Shown: one piece after another, positions 1 through 12,130 of the stretch
Layout of the letters: each line of letters opens with the position of its first letter
How positions within the stretch are numbered: position 1 is the stretch's first letter
Notes under the pieces: generated by a model
Database searches by the model: none
The model's input: only the letters and a program-made list of their open reading frames with translations
Told to the model about the DNA's origin: nothing
Assembly (NCBI GenBank): GCA_947579605.1
Contig: OX388314.1
Location: 22,578,000 to 22,641,999, forward strand
Length of the DNA: 64,000 bases
Source: Athripsodes cinereus
Lineage: Eukaryota > Arthropoda > Insecta > Trichoptera > Leptoceridae
Reading direction: 5' to 3'
Position numbers and translations under genes: made by a program

Positions 1-152
1 AAAAATTGCTATAACTGCCTCATAGTATTGTTAAAGGTTATATACTTGTAATCTAACGGAATCATGAACTTTCGATGAATAGATTCAGAGTTGGAACCTT
101 GTAGAATTATTACGTCTTCATATATCTATCTAATATAGGATTATAATTTAAT

Positions 153-225
153 CTGTCCTGTTGTATGGTTGTGAGACTTAGGATACTTAAGATTAACACG
201 ATGAAACGTTTGAGATGTGATGATT
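153..225 (+). mobile_element. Short scrap of a LINE reverse-transcriptase C-terminal region
   Basis: Reading with one frame jump gives LLYGCET followed by a piece ending MKR-E-like, the hallmark of the region downstream of the reverse transcriptase in insect non-LTR elements. It is too short and broken to assign to a clade. Confidence 0.35.
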
Positions 226-404
226 TTACTGCATGATTAATTTTAAATTTTACATAATTTTAATTTCACATAAGTGTATATTTGTTTATATTTACTTTTA
301 TTAATGCCGATTTTTACCAATGTGATTGATTTGACATATATATACACCCAATTTTCAATTATTCTTCTTGTACCTTTTTTTTTTTAGAATTTAGAATTTG
401 TAAT

Positions 405-604
405 TTATCAATTTGCCATTTGTGTACCTACATGTTTTTGTAATTTTAATTGATGTTTGTACTTACACTATAATTCTGTTTGATGTTTTTTACTTACTGT
501 GTAGAGTCTTGATTGGTTTACGTATTATAGATATTTATTGTTGTTGTATTATATTGTGAGACAAACTGTACGACTCTGTTACAATAAAATAAAATAAAAT
601 AAAA
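405..604 (+). mobile_element. LINE 3'-UTR-like tail ending in AAAAT repeats
   Basis: This T-rich, low-complexity tract ends in ACAATAAAATAAAATAAAAT, a pentanucleotide tail typical of non-LTR elements. No coding remnant precedes it, so its limits are uncertain. Confidence 0.4.
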
Positions 605-605
605 T

Positions 606-905
606 GTGGATTCATCGAAGAATGCTTCAAATGCCGGGGACCAACTTGGTGCCATGTCCAACACAGAAATCTTACGTAGAGCGCATACAAACAGAGAAAT
701 CCTGTCAAGTATCAAGGATCGTAAAATCTCATATTTGGGCAAATATTTGGGCCACATTAGCCACATACTAAAAAATACCGATTTTTGCTACTAATAATAG
801 AAACCCAAAATGAGGGGCGTCATATGGCAACGGAGTGGAATAACGCCGGTGGGAGAAGTCCAAACAGCACAAGACTAGGAAGCATTCTCCATAGTGATCG
901 ACAAC
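606..905 (+). mobile_element. LINE ORF2 C-terminal remnant
   Basis: The readable part contains NTEILRRAHTNREILSSIKD and RKISYLGKYLGHIS. This matches the '..LRR....REIL..IK.RK..YLGHI.R' segment that follows the reverse transcriptase in a widespread insect LINE family. A broken continuation runs to about 905 (GGRSPNSTRLGS-like in another frame). The fragment carries frameshifts and no tail of its own. Confidence 0.6.
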
Positions 906-1833
906 GTCCGAGGGAACTGATATGTCACTGGGAGAACAAGAAAAAATATGAATAATTGAAGTAAATCTATTCTAAACCTAAATATTCAGTAAGGTGTATC
1001 ATACACCGTGTATGTTTACACTACCTTATATAATTGAATTTGTTATATTTTATTTTACATATTTTTTAGATTTAAATTTACTCGCACGTCTACGTTTCAA
1101 AAGTGTTTGAAGTAGATATTATGTGCCCATGTCCTAAATCATATTTTTATGGCGTTAAATTTTGTTTTATCATTAAAATTTTGACATGGGTTGATTATGT
1201 AATTAATTAAATTTATGAGAGTACAAAACTAACCACATTTTCAATTACAATATTTTGTACTAGCTCTAAATCTGGTTTCTCTCAGAAAATAATAGTCATT
1301 TTACAAAAATAAGGTTCAATATTACAATATAATAAACATGTTTTCCTTAGATACTTTCTAGATAAGATTTGGGTCGGAAGTAGTACCGTGTAGAATAAAA
1401 TAAAGATAATGAGAATCTTAGCATTTTTTGATGAATGACTCCCTCTGATGACACACTGATACTTCATGGACTGTATTTTAAACTGTTAACATAGTTTAAA
1501 TTTTCGATATTTCAAATAAATTATTCTGATACAACACTGTAATATCCTAGAATTGATGAATTGTATAGTATTCTTGAGGTGCTTTGGCACGTAAACAACA
1601 TTTTTATGTTGTCCAATAATAAAAGAAGGAAATTAATAAAATATTGTTATGAAAAAAAAACAAAAATATAAATCAAATTGAACACAATAATTAAAATATA
1701 TAAGAAATATTGATATGCTTCAATAATAAAATTTAAATAAGTAGGTACTTTTTTTGACATACAAAATTTCAACCAAAGGGATATATAGACATATGAACGG
1801 AGTAAGATATTAATTCGAGTATTTGTATGTTAC

Positions 1834-2000
1834 CTCCGTCCAGTTATCCTCCTCCGACGTGCCCCTGTCCTCTCTCGTGCTCAGCCATAATCTGAGTCTG
1901 ATACGACCCTGCACGGATGATCTCTGCGACCTCGCTTCCAGCTTGAACCATCCTTCCATTCCAGTCGAGGGGATTTCATGCAGAGGTATGTTGACAGAAC
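1834..2000 (-). CDS. stac: Munc13-4/BAIAP3-like (staccato) gene, fourth exon: last strands of the C2 domain and start of linker
   Basis: The 167-bp exon follows a ...TTTAG acceptor. It joins as G|GT (Gly) to give DDFLGSVNIPLHEIP, then GMEGWFKLEARS and SVQGRIRLRLWLSTRED, the final beta strands of the C2 domain. It ends with an acidic stretch, EEDNWTE, just before a GTAACA donor. A run-on reading would reach an in-frame stop 21 bases later, but splicing at GTAACA matches the family, where this region continues into the MUN-like helical domain. That domain and the C-terminal C2 domain must lie below position 1. The four exons together encode about 289 residues of a protein normally over 1,000 residues long. 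Confidence 0.9.
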
Positions 2001-3762
2001 CTAAAGACATAATATATCATTAATATTATAATCCTATAATTTTTTAAGAGATAATAAACAATAAGTATACACCTTAATTGTAAAGTTTCAAGGATTTTGG
2101 ATTTATCAATCTGTTGACAATAATTATTTAATCCTAATTGAACTTTTCATTGCTTTTAATATGAAATGACATTCTATAACCCTTCTCAATAAAATCGTTA
2201 TTTTATAAGTTTTGAGTCGTAATAATGATAATCCACTCTTTAACTGTCCTCTAGACTCTAGAGTATGTCAAACCTATTTCGTTTTGCCTCAGGTTTTCTG
2301 ATTTTTGAAATTTACCTTTTCGTATCTGATGGTCCCGAGACGGTATGAAAAGGAAATTATCTGTTTAAAAAAATGATTTCGGATTACTTAAGTCCATGTA
2401 TCTCGTTCAAATTCAAATATTTTTATTATGGAATAACTATACATTTTACGAAAATAATCATTTCTTTATAAATTTACAGTAAAATATAACTGATTTCCTC
2501 AAATTTGAGCAGACCTCGCGCATTGAAAGATAGTTTCATTATAACAAACATATTTGCTCATAAAAAAATAAAATAGTCAAATAAAATAATAAGATACAAT
2601 TACATAAAGAAAGCAAAATAAAATTGCTATCATTATTTCGTTTTCATTTTATTTATGAATGTTGAACATATGCAAACATTTGACATGACTCGTCTAAAAA
2701 CTAATTGTTTGTGAATTAGTTTTTAGATAGTTTTTAAAATTTTATTATTTATTTTACATTTGGTGACAAAGTTTTCTGAAATAGAAATGTGTTAAATTAA
2801 TTTGTAAAAGGTTATTATCAATTATTTGCATACTATTTTTTCATCTCTATTTTTTCATTTATACTACCACAGCATCACGCACAAGTAGGATATTCAGTAA
2901 ACTACCTTAATGTAATAAACACTCAGATTGTCCTGTCTGTGCCAATAAAAATTAAGATACCTACTCAGATTTATTTTCTCGTCGGAACATAAATTCAATA
3001 ACGTTTTCTATAAATATAAATCTGAGATATTCGGTAAACCGATATATTTTGTTTACCCGACTTCATGAGTTAGGCATCTAAAATTACTATCACAAAAACA
3101 GTGTCTTCATATGTTCCTGGAACCATACGTGACCTAAATCCTTTACACAAACATGTTTACACCAAACATGTTTACATACATCGTAATATTATGTTTCGTC
3201 GCCAACTAAATCTGATTACCTATTTACGTGTTTTCGTAGTTATTTTTCAAATTCCCAATAAATGTCAAAAGAAAACCTTGGTAATTTAAGCGGATTATTT
3301 ATTCTCCTATAATATTACAAATTCAGAGAAATGTTTTGAAATAAGTAATATCTCGAATTCGAAATAAAAAATATGTTTAGTAATTTATGGAAAAGTATTC
3401 TTTATGAGATACGTTTTTGAGAGGTATAAAATAAAAATAGCTATGGGGATTTTTTTCGCTTATTTTTCGCACACAATATTCTCGATGGTTCAGAAGAGCT
3501 TTATTTACAATATATCTATCATCTCTATGGTAACGATATCACAGCTTTAAGAATGTAATTTAAAGAGGTAACTTAATTATCATCATTCGTACTGTGAAAA
3601 GATCGGCAAGCTTCCTCTTTGAGTTACCTAGAGGATCGCTGATTGTTAAATCGAGAAAAATAAATTCAGAATGATCGATGATAATATAATCGAAATTTGT
3701 TCTAATAAGTGGGAAAGTGAGCAGTTGAAAATCGAAATATAATGTATCGTATGTTTACTCAC
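2001..3762 (-). other. About 1.8-kb intron of the staccato-like gene
   Basis: GTGAGT and TTTAG sites join GSVNIP in phase. The only recognisable content is a very degenerate copy of the TAG-tailed repeat near 2865-2965. The rest is AT-rich sequence without visible structure. Confidence 0.8.
2865..2965 (-). repeat. Degenerate copy of the TAG-tailed retroelement-like repeat
   Basis: 'CCACAGCATCACGCACAAGTAGG' (shown spaced: CCACAGCATC ACGCACAAGT AGG) and 'TGTCCTGTCTGTGCCAATAA' line up with better copies such as 16474-16722, read in the reverse of their transposition orientation. Many differences point to old age. Confidence 0.4.
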
Positions 3763-3941
3763 CCAAGAAATCATCCTGACTCCCTTGTCTTGCAGACTGA
3801 CAGACCTGCTTGAAGAACCTTCCGAGTCCTCTCACTCCACGTACCTCATTCAGCTTTGAAACGGCATCCAGTACTGAACTCTCATCATCGTGGTCCCATA
3901 TGTCGAGGTGAAGAGTATCACTCTGTAAGTCGTCAATGTCA
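3763..3941 (-). CDS. stac: Munc13-4/BAIAP3-like (staccato) gene, third exon: third calcium loop of the C2 domain and conserved linker
   Basis: The 179-bp exon has acceptor ...TTTTCAG and donor GTGAGT. It joins the previous exon through TT|T (Phe), giving NEKFRFDIDD. It encodes [20 protein letters not shown], then [18 protein letters not shown], then [20 protein letters not shown]. 'DIWDHDDE' holds the Asp cluster of the third calcium loop, so with exons 1 and 2 all expected Ca2+ ligands seem present. The [17 protein letters not shown] segment between the loop and the last strands is diagnostic for the BAIAP3/Munc13-4 branch as against ordinary C2 proteins. No stop or frameshift is seen, and the join is unique in phase. 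Confidence 0.93.
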
Positions 3942-4166
3942 CTGAAAAGAAGAAAAAGGTAATGTTATTTTGAGATTTGATGAGGTTGGCTGGAAAACAA
4001 CATATTACTTATTGATCACCTATATTTTTTAAGTATGTTATGAGAAAACACTCCTCGCGAGAAGGATGGGTTGTGATTTCAAGATCAATTTAGGGAACTA
4101 CTTAATAAGGAAAAATCGTTTGTTTTTGAAATAACTTTTAGGTAGTTATGTGTATTATGTGTGTTA

Positions 4167-4420
4167 GTCGGCCGGTGTGGCGTGGAGGTAACGCTCTTGC
4201 CTTTGAGTCACGAGGTCCCGGGTTCGATTCCCGGCCAGGGCAAAGTGAAGAATGACCTTTTTCAAATTGTCCTGGGTCTGGGTGTTACATGTATGTATAT
4301 GTGTGTAGTGCATTGTATATGTGTGTATCGTCGCGTTAGTACCCATAATACAAGATTCATCTTAGTTTGGGACTAGCTCGATCTGTGTGAGTTGTCTATG
4401 TATGTTATGTTATGTATGTT
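4167..4420 (+). mobile_element. tRNA-derived SINE, family A
   Basis: It starts GTCGGCCGGTGTGGCGTGG. A pol III B box, GGTTCGATTCC, lies at about 4221-4231, with an A-box-like segment upstream, as in a tRNA head. The body (AAGTGAAGAATGACC..., TCCTGGGTCTGGGTGTTACA) and the 3' end (GGGACTAGCTCGATCTGTGT) recur at 46638-46870. The copy ends in TATGT-type repeats. A tail of this type is common in lepidopteran SINEs. It is an element, not a tRNA gene: the 3' half does not close an acceptor stem. Confidence 0.8.
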
Positions 4421-4855
4421 ATGTGTTCAATTTGCGTACCTACTTATTAATTATTATTGTAGATATATAACCCCATGAAGTACGCGGTAAAGAATAAGTT
4501 TCATACTTTTTCTGGAAGTTTTTTAAAGAGCAGCGCACACCACATACCTCGTTTCGTACCTGGAAATGTTTATTTCCATAACGACACATACATGTACAAA
4601 TAGGATTTAATGTCGTATTGAATCCAGAAATGCTGCCACGAGGGAGCAGTCCAGATTTAGCAGCCACACACCAAAAAAGTTGGTGCAAAAAGGGAAGGGA
4701 AGAAATGGGAATATGCCCTCTTCTTTACGCAGTATCGTCATTTAGTTGAAGGAAATATTAGGCTAGTCTAGTTAAAAAATGGTTTTTCACGGGTTATAAT
4801 TGATGTTGTCTACCGACGGTACTTGGTGTATGTTCATGTTAAATAAATAAAATAA

Positions 4856-5075
4856 AAATACTTATTTATTTATTTTATTCTTCACTGTACATTGGTTACA
4901 ATATTACAAAATAAAACAGTGTCATATAAATATCAGTTATACAATTCAATGTACTAAGGGCGAGTTTATCGCTAAAATTCGATGTCTTCCAACTAGTACT
5001 TCCACATTGCCTTTAGCTTTCAAGAGCTTCCGCTTTCGTCATAAAAGTCGGCTTCCCATTACTAGAGTCAATGCC
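4856..5075 (-). mobile_element. LINE 3' end with AATAAAATAAATA-type tail
   Basis: On the minus strand a short coding end (GKPTFMTKAEALE) is followed by 'GCGATAAACTCGCCCT', 'ATTGTAACCAATGTACAGTG' and the tail. Pieces of the same 3' UTR recur at 12838-12899 and 37885-37992. Confidence 0.55.
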
Positions 5076-6737
5076 AAATTATTAAACATAAGTGATCAAT
5101 TTTATTTATTTACCTTATTATATACAATTTTCTCCACTGACTTCGTTTGACTCTTGCACGTGCAATGAAAATGCGAGAGAATCCTTCATTGTCATTATTG
5201 TTCAAAGGGGAATTGAAAACAGTAAACATTTTGATAGTTTCTGGATTTTGGTGCAAATGGATATGTCCGGTTTCGATCCCAAGCTACTCATAATATGAAA
5301 CCTATCCAATAATAAAGTTGAAATAGCAAGAAGAAAAAATCTGTCTTAAAAATAAGTGATAAAGGAATTGTTTTCATTAGTTTTTGTAGATTTCTACTAT
5401 TGATAAATTATTTAGGATTATACTCGTAAACAACAAGCCTTTATTTAATTGAATGAATATAACTTCAATAAAATATTCGTATAATTACAAAATCTAATTA
5501 AATTTTGGTTTTATTAAATTTAGATGTATTTTTAATTAAATATTTCATCATCAAAGGGAGTATTTATCCAAAGAAACCAATATCTTTTATTTAATCTCTA
5601 AGGCTTCCTTTAATGAATATAACTTTAAATTATGTTTAGATTTGGCTGTTAGTAGCATGATGAGTTAGGCCATAATTTTGAAAACGAAATTATCTATGTC
5701 TACCTCTAGAATCTTGAAAAAAGTATAACATTGTTGAACAAAAATGAGGAATTCGTGACACCATTCAAATTTCCATACTACAATGAAGAAATTGTAAATA
5801 GGGTAGTAATTTTACGTCTATACCAAGTCGTAAAAGCTGAAGATTAAAAGAAAAGTTCACACAATTGGTAAACAGCTCCCCTCCTCCGTCCCTGGACACA
5901 ATTCTTGCATTCAGTATGGGTAACAAATCTTATAACTAATTAAAACATGTCTTATTCGTGACTCATTAGTCATTAGTAACACACTTCATGCACAGGAAAC
6001 TCGAAAACTATTGCGCTCCTCAGAACAAACATAGATAGGACATTTAGCTGATTCGTTCAAAAGAAATTTGGGATGATTCAGTCTTGGACTCTCAAGAAGA
6101 TGTTATGTGGCTCAAACTATTTGAGTCTTCACGATATAAATCATTACATAGTGCGAGAGTTTGAGGAAACTATCTAGGTTTACAATAAACTTAGGTTCAT
6201 TTGTAAAAAGTGATCGGTTTTAGCACTACACTACCGACCACTTTAAATTTGAACGAGATTATCATGATTCAACAACAGTTTATTTTTATTTAAAATTTAT
6301 TGGAAAACATTTATAAATTGTTTTAAATATCGTCTGTGAATGAAAAAAGTCTACAAGTTGTTAAAAAACCTTGAAATATTCTTCTATAAACGAAATTTAT
6401 GAAAATAAAAAATCAATTAAGCCTAAATATTTTTTTTCGCTCACAACCAAATAATTGAATATTTTATATTACTATAAATTTTTTTAAGACAGTCGGGCGT
6501 TTTTTTTTGTTTTTTTATATCGATTCTTGGTATAACATTATTGTCTCTGACAGAACCATAAGTAATAAAAATGTTTTTCTCGGCAATCAATTATCCGTAA
6601 GAAATTATAAGAATGTTCATTTCTAAGAAGATGAAAAAACAATCCGAATTTGTATATTACTGTTTAGGCAGTAGAAAATAAAGTTAACTAGCAGTAGATT
6701 GATTCAAAAACTTGGTTGTGTATTGTTCTATCTATCT

Positions 6738-6850
6738 GCACCATAACGGCATCTCTCACAATTGTGATAACTAACAGACTAAGTGCAAGCAATAAAAAAA
6801 AACTTTCAAGATGCGAACAAAACTCATCGCTGAATTGAAGATGTATAACA
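6738..6850 (-). repeat. TAG-tailed repeat copy that seeds the 92-bp array
   Basis: 'CACCATAACGGCATCTCTCA' and 'AAAACTCATCGCTGAATT' match other family members. The latter is the part that has been tandemly amplified immediately downstream. Confidence 0.5.
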
Positions 6851-7180
6851 TCTTATTGACTGACTAAGTTGTAGAGACTAAAATAATAAAAAAACTTTCA
6901 AGATGCGAACAAAACTCATCGCTGAATTGAAGATGTATAACATCTTATTGACTGACTAAGTTGTAGAGACTAAAATAATAAAAAAACTTTCAAGATGCGA
7001 ACAAAACTCATCGCTGAATTGAAGATGTATAACATCTTATTGACTGACTAAGTTGTAGAGACTAAAATAATAAAAAAACTTTCAAGATGCGAACAAAACT
7101 CATCGCTGAATTGAAGATGTATAACATCTTATTGCAATGTTTTACAAATACCTGACTAAGTTGTAGAGACTAAAATAAAA
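6801..7180. repeat. Tandem array, 92-bp unit x 4
   Basis: Units start at 6801, 6893, 6985 and 7077 (AACTTTCAAGATGCGAACAA). Each contains CTCATCGCTGAATTGAAGAT, TGACTGACTAAGTTGTAGAG and ACTAAAATAATAAA. The first three units are nearly identical. The fourth has the insertion CAATGTTTTACAAATAC and then resumes, reaching about 7180. Confidence 0.95.
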
Positions 7181-7192
7181 TAAAAAACTCTA

Positions 7193-7247
7193 TTGCACAA
7201 TTTATATGGTACAAAAGGCGGATTTATTGCCTTCAGGCAATTTCTAA
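7193..7247 (-). mobile_element. LINE 3'-end fragment with GCCT/AGGC hairpin
   Basis: On the minus strand it reads AAATTGCCTGAAGGCAATAA, then ATCCGCCTTTTGTACC. Similar segments lie at 61927-61965 and 62750-62792. I associate this tail with insect, especially lepidopteran, LINEs. Confidence 0.5.
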
Positions 7248-8386
7248 CAACCAACCAGTTGTATAGGCGACACGTGTTTACATTTAAAAACAATATTTAA
7301 GTGAAACAGAGTACATGTTCTGTAGGTTGCCGACTTGGCCAGGCATTCCCTACATGAATAATTAATTGTATTTTGATTTTTTATGATATATTTTAGGAAG
7401 TTTATAATCATTATTATTTTTAAGAGATTTATAATCATTATTATTTTTAAGAGATTTATAATCATCATTTGAAATTATTTGCTAGTACTACATTACAGCT
7501 ACATTGTTTTTTTCACTTGACTGTTTTCTTTTTGTTATTTTATGTTTGTAAAGGCTGGTTCAGCCGTTTATTATTATAAATAAATAAATATATAAACTCA
7601 TACACGCACACATACACATGAATAATATACATTATTTACAAACACGAAGTGACAAATAAAATATATTTATATATGCGTAGACAAGAACTACACAATACAT
7701 ATAAATAAGATGAAAAGGGGAGGGGGGAGGCGGTAAAAGCTTACGATGAATTATTTAGAGTAAGATATTGATGCTTCAGTCTACTCTTGAATAAGGAAAT
7801 AGTTGGAGCAAGTCTGATTAACAGAGGTAAATCATTTTATAGCCGAGCTGCATAGTGAAGGAAGAGGTGAAAAAAGATGAACGATGAGGGGGAATAAGTA
7901 CGATGGCACTAATTTGGCCAATTTAATGAAATTGGAAAAATTGTTTGCTTTGAGAATATTTCAAAAAATAGCGTTGTCTCTTGAAAATTTTCCAATAGCT
8001 TGGACGACTCCCTTTCAGAAACCATTTCATTGATAGAGCAACAGAATGTTGAATGAAAAATGAATGACGTAGAATTTCTCGGATTGTAGGAGGTTGTTTT
8101 TCGTTTGATAACGTTGTCATCATTCTAAAGACGTTCGCATTTTGTTTTATTATCAATCCATTGTTTACGAAACATATAGCTGATATCCTAAAGCTGATGT
8201 CAGAAATACTAGAAGTAACGTTATCTTGTTTTCAATCTTCTCAGTATGAAAGTGATACTATTATAAATACGTCATGGTAAATGTCTGTTGTTTATTAAAT
8301 TATGTAAACATGAAGATATAATTACTAAATTCTAATTGATTCTAAATTCTAATAAAATTGAATTATAAAGAATTGATGTAAAAATA

Positions 8387-8705
8387 CTCATCGCCGAGGG
8401 GACAAATGGCAGAGGCCGACCAAGAGACGCGTATATGGACCAACTGAAGAGGGACATGAACTGTGACTCATACGTAGAGCTGAAAAGACTGGCTGAGAAT
8501 AGAGACGAATGGAGAAGAAAAACCAAACTCGTTGCAGACCAATCCAATGGATTGTAGCTCATTATACATATATATTATAAGGGAGTTTGCACAGTCTGTT
8601 GGTTGTGCGGATGAGGTGTCTGTTGGGTAATTTTCTTAATATCTTCACTCTCGCAGGTGTGAAAATCCAGCTAAATGCGAAAACTTCGTTTAACATATAT
8701 ATATA
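8387..8705 (+). mobile_element. 5'-truncated LINE insertion with exact 12-bp target-site duplication
   Basis: GATGTAAAAATA occurs at 8375-8386 and again at 8706-8717, bracketing the insertion. Inside, the reading frame gives GTNGRGRPRDAYMDQLKRDM, then CDSYVELKRLAENRDEWRRK and a stop near 8559. This is the C-terminus of the same element as 17113-17704. It continues with about 140 bp of 3' UTR (CTGTTGGTTGTGCGGATGAG) and a TA-rich tail. Relative to 17113-17704 it has a 17-18-bp deletion near its 5' end. Confidence 0.85.
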
Positions 8706-11226
8706 GATGTAAAAATAAGGCTTATGTTTGTAAACTGAATATTGTTGAAGTAAAATTTTGCCTTAATGTATCAATATTTTAAACAAATTTGCCAGTTTGT
8801 ATAGATCGTGGAATATTTCAAATATTTTTTACTTAATAATAATAATGAACGGAGAGTATTTAGAGCGCCATCTTTGTGCCATAGCACCTCGAGTACGCTG
8901 TATATGATAATTATTGTTATCACTTATGATGTTTGACCATTTCGTATAAAAGTGGTACTGCTTGGTCACGTGAAAAGGTTCTAAAGAAACTAAATCTTAA
9001 TTTGGCACACTTATTGGAGTGACATCAATATCTGGTTGCAGTATGCTTAGACAGTGATATTGTTTAAAACTTTTCCACATGATGTGCGCTTAATTCAACA
9101 GGCAACAAGAAGAGAGATTAAGATTAAGAAGAATAAATAAAATCCCAGCTTAGTTACATGGCAACGAAGAATGATTAATCTTCCATTCACAAAGACACAA
9201 ATCTACGAATATTTATTTATTAACAATTCACAGAACCAGCCTTTAACATGTTATATATTTACATACATAGTTCATATGATGTACACACAAGTATAGAAAA
9301 TTAAGACACAACAATCATAATAAATAGTCAACAAAACACAAAAAAGAACAACATAATATTATCAGTATCACAGCACAAGTTATGAATAGAGAAAAAAAAG
9401 TCAATGGATCATAAGTCAATTCGATAGTAGGTTATCTTGTCAAATTTTTAATAAACAAGGAGGAGTATTTATGTGATTATTTCAAACAAAAGTAAATGGG
9501 ACGGCAAGTAGTACACAGTCTTTAAAAAGGGATGTTGTAAAATAAGTAATATTTTGTATCAACAGAAACTGAAAAATGTCAAATCAATGAAAAATGTTTA
9601 AACAAAAACAAATATTTAGTGTGGTCAATTTGAGTGTTAAAGAGTAAAATGTAAATAAGGTAATTTAATTAATTCGGTAAGAATGAATAATTTACAATGG
9701 TAAAATATATAACTACCTACCTGTGTAACTCCATATTATATTATGTATAACGCTAATTATTCGCTCTTTATTTATGTACGTGTCTATCGATCCGTCTTTA
9801 ACAATCATTCACGTAGCTTCAGGCCCTTCATTCTTCTTAGAAGTGTGTAAGAGATTGACTAAGTGCTTAACTAATAAACTACTGAATCATGACGTCATCC
9901 GATGTGTTGTATATATAACACCTTGACTTAATTATTATTTTGAGAGGTGCTTTAAATTGTTTCAGATACGTGATTCACGACATAATGATAGATATATCAG
10001 CTGATAATGTTACACTGAATTAGATTACGTACAAGCTAATACTATAAATATACAATACCTTATTTTTGACATTATACTCAATGAGTATATTTTATAATTT
10101 TTATTTGAATAAATTGTTAGTTCGCTATTAAATATTTATTTCGGAAATACATACATTATAGAAAATACGATTCACAAAAATAGAAACAATTTTTATTCAC
10201 TGGATGATTTATAAGAAGCTTGTCTCTTCCATTGTTTGTGGAAAATAACTATGTCTAGAGGCATATAGTATCGAAACAAAAAAAAAATGCTTTAATGATT
10301 AATTCTGAAGCGTTTAAATAAAAAAAACAACATAGAAAAAACAAAATAGTAGTTACTCATTGATCTATACAAAATACTGATTGCCAATACTGTATTAAGT
10401 TATAGTCAATTTGTTTATATTTTTTATATCAATTAGTAACGATAACATAAAGTAAACACATTTCACTATATATTAAATTCATGTTCAATTTTTTATAAAT
10501 TTTTAAATGAATTCTTTTATTTAATTGATTGTATCATTGCATACTTACATAACTCAGCATCTAAATGAGACTTCTATACATGCACAAATCAGCACCAGAA
10601 GACGCGAACTCGGAATCCACGAAACCGGTCTTGTGTTGGTTTTACTCTATATTTACACCAAACAATAATGATAAATCTTATTCATTTCATTATGAAATTC
10701 TTTTTTGTTTCCTTAGAATTACGTCATATAAAATTGTTGAAATATTTTAATTAATATATGTAAAACAATTGAATTCCAACATCTTTGAAATCGAATGAAA
10801 GTTTATTTCTTCAAGATGTAGTAGGTAGCGCTCAATACAAAGGTGCTTTATTCAACGAACAAAATTATATTATTTAAAACAAAACACGACTGAAAACAAT
10901 TGCAGATAAAACAAAAGATAAAAACAATCGAAAACAGATAAAGTATGTAATTAAACTTTCCTTCTGTGATTTTATTATTATCACAAAAAACTTTGCGTAA
11001 AACGCAGATTGTTTTCACAAAATTTGATGTAAAAGTGAAAATTGATTTGATGTAAAATTTTCGTAATTACAAATTAGAAACTTTATCAATACTGGAATAT
11101 CACAAATAGATATTTCAATGTAATTCAAAATATGAGTGATAAAAGTATTGTTTTTTTCTAACGATATTTATTTATTATTCACTTATTTAGGAAGGATTTA
11201 CTATGTCATTCTTGCAAGACATAAAC

Positions 11227-11266
11227 TAGCTCGATCTTTGTGAATTGTCATTTAAACAAAAAAAAA
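11227..11266 (+). mobile_element. SINE family A tail fragment
   Basis: 'AACTAGCTCGATCTTTGTGA' plus 'ATTGTCATTTAAAC' and poly-A match the 3' ends of 4167-4420 and 46638-46870. The tRNA-related head is absent. Confidence 0.5.
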
Positions 11267-11335
11267 AAATTGAACTCAGGAAGGTATTACGTTGAATGCG
11301 GTCGAAAAAAATAAGTTTGAAAATTATGAGTGCTT

Positions 11336-11375
11336 AAGAAAGGATGAGTGGCATGTCTTATCGCTGATTTAAAAT
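11336..11375 (-). repeat. Short fragment of the TAG-tailed repeat
   Basis: 'AGGATGAGTGGCATGTCTTA' and 'TCGCTGATTTAAA' match the AGGATGGGTGGCAAACCTCA / CGCTGAATTTA part of the family. Confidence 0.4.
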
Positions 11376-11397
11376 GACTTTAAGGTACATGAATAGA

Positions 11398-12010
11398 GAA
11401 TAAAGAGAATCGTGAGAATTATCAACTTATACAAGACAATCGAGAACATACAGAAAAAGTAGAATCATCATATAGACATTATTGCTATTTCCTATTGGAT
11501 TAATTGAAAAAAGCGTTTCATTCTACTATAATTTAAACAAACACGAAAAAGAATAAAGAGAATCGTGAGAATTATCAACTTATACAAGACAATCGAGAAC
11601 ATACAGAAAAAGTAGAATCATCATTTAGACATTATTGCTATTTCCTATTGGATAAATTGAAACAAGCGTTTCATTCTACTATAATTTAAACAAACACGAA
11701 AAAGAATAAAGAGAATCGTGAGAATTATCAATTTATACAAGACAATCGAGAACATACAGAAAAAGTAGAATCATCATTGAGACATTATTGCTATTTCCTA
11801 TTGGATAAATTGAAACAAGCGTTTCATTCTACTATAATTTAAACAAACACGAAAAAGAATAAAGAGAATCGTGAGAATTATCAACTTATACAAGACAATC
11901 GAGAACATACAGAAAAAGTAGAATCATCATTGAGACATTATTGCTATTTCCTATTGGATAAATTGAAACAAGCGTTTCATTCTACTATAATTTAAACAAA
12001 CACGAAAAAG
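11398..12010. repeat. Tandem array, 153-bp unit x 4
   Basis: Units start at 11398, 11551, 11704 and 11857 (GAATAAAGAGAATCGTGAGA) and end ...AAACAAACACGAAAAA. They differ by only a few substitutions (for example ATATAGAC, TTTAGAC, TGAGAC near the middle). Each unit contains TTGGATAAATTGAAACAAGC and GTTTCATTCTACTATAATTT, which is the left inverted end of a small DNA transposon. Confidence 0.95.
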
Positions 12011-12130
12011 ACGTCTTTCGACTTGTTTTTGAATTTCTCTTTTTCGATTGATCATGACCTACCTATTCGAAAGACATTTCATTCGTGACTGTTTAATCTA
12101 CAGTAGAAAGAAACGTTTATACAATTATGG
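11968..12130. mobile_element. MITE with imperfect terminal inverted repeats, left end inside the last 153-bp unit
   Basis: Left end GGATAAATTGAAACAAGCGT...CTACTATAATTTAAAC pairs with right end GTTTAATCTACAGTAGAAAG...AAACGTTTATACAATTATGG (12091-12130). A related element is at 54794-54969. The outer limits are uncertain because similarity between the two copies extends past the visible ends. Confidence 0.6.

Larger units (their letters stand above)
1..1833 (-). other. Intron 3' of the last visible exon, truncated by the window edge
   Basis: It begins with a GTAACA donor at 1833. No next exon is visible down to position 1. It holds retrotransposon scraps at 153-225, 405-604 and 606-905. The stretch 960-1830 shows nothing I can name. 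Confidence 0.7.

Noticed and set aside
1810..1833. Extension of the last visible exon to the in-frame stop at about 1810
   Set aside because: A GTAACA donor directly follows WTE, and the family continues with large downstream domains, so the stop is intronic.
4167..4245. Possible tRNA gene at the B-box match (also 46638 and 22403)
   Set aside because: The B boxes are good, but no acceptor stem closes and each is followed by a shared SINE body, so they are tRNA-derived retroelements.
6801..7180. CRISPR-like regular repeat array
   Set aside because: There are no unique spacers. The 92-bp units are head to tail in a eukaryotic intron.
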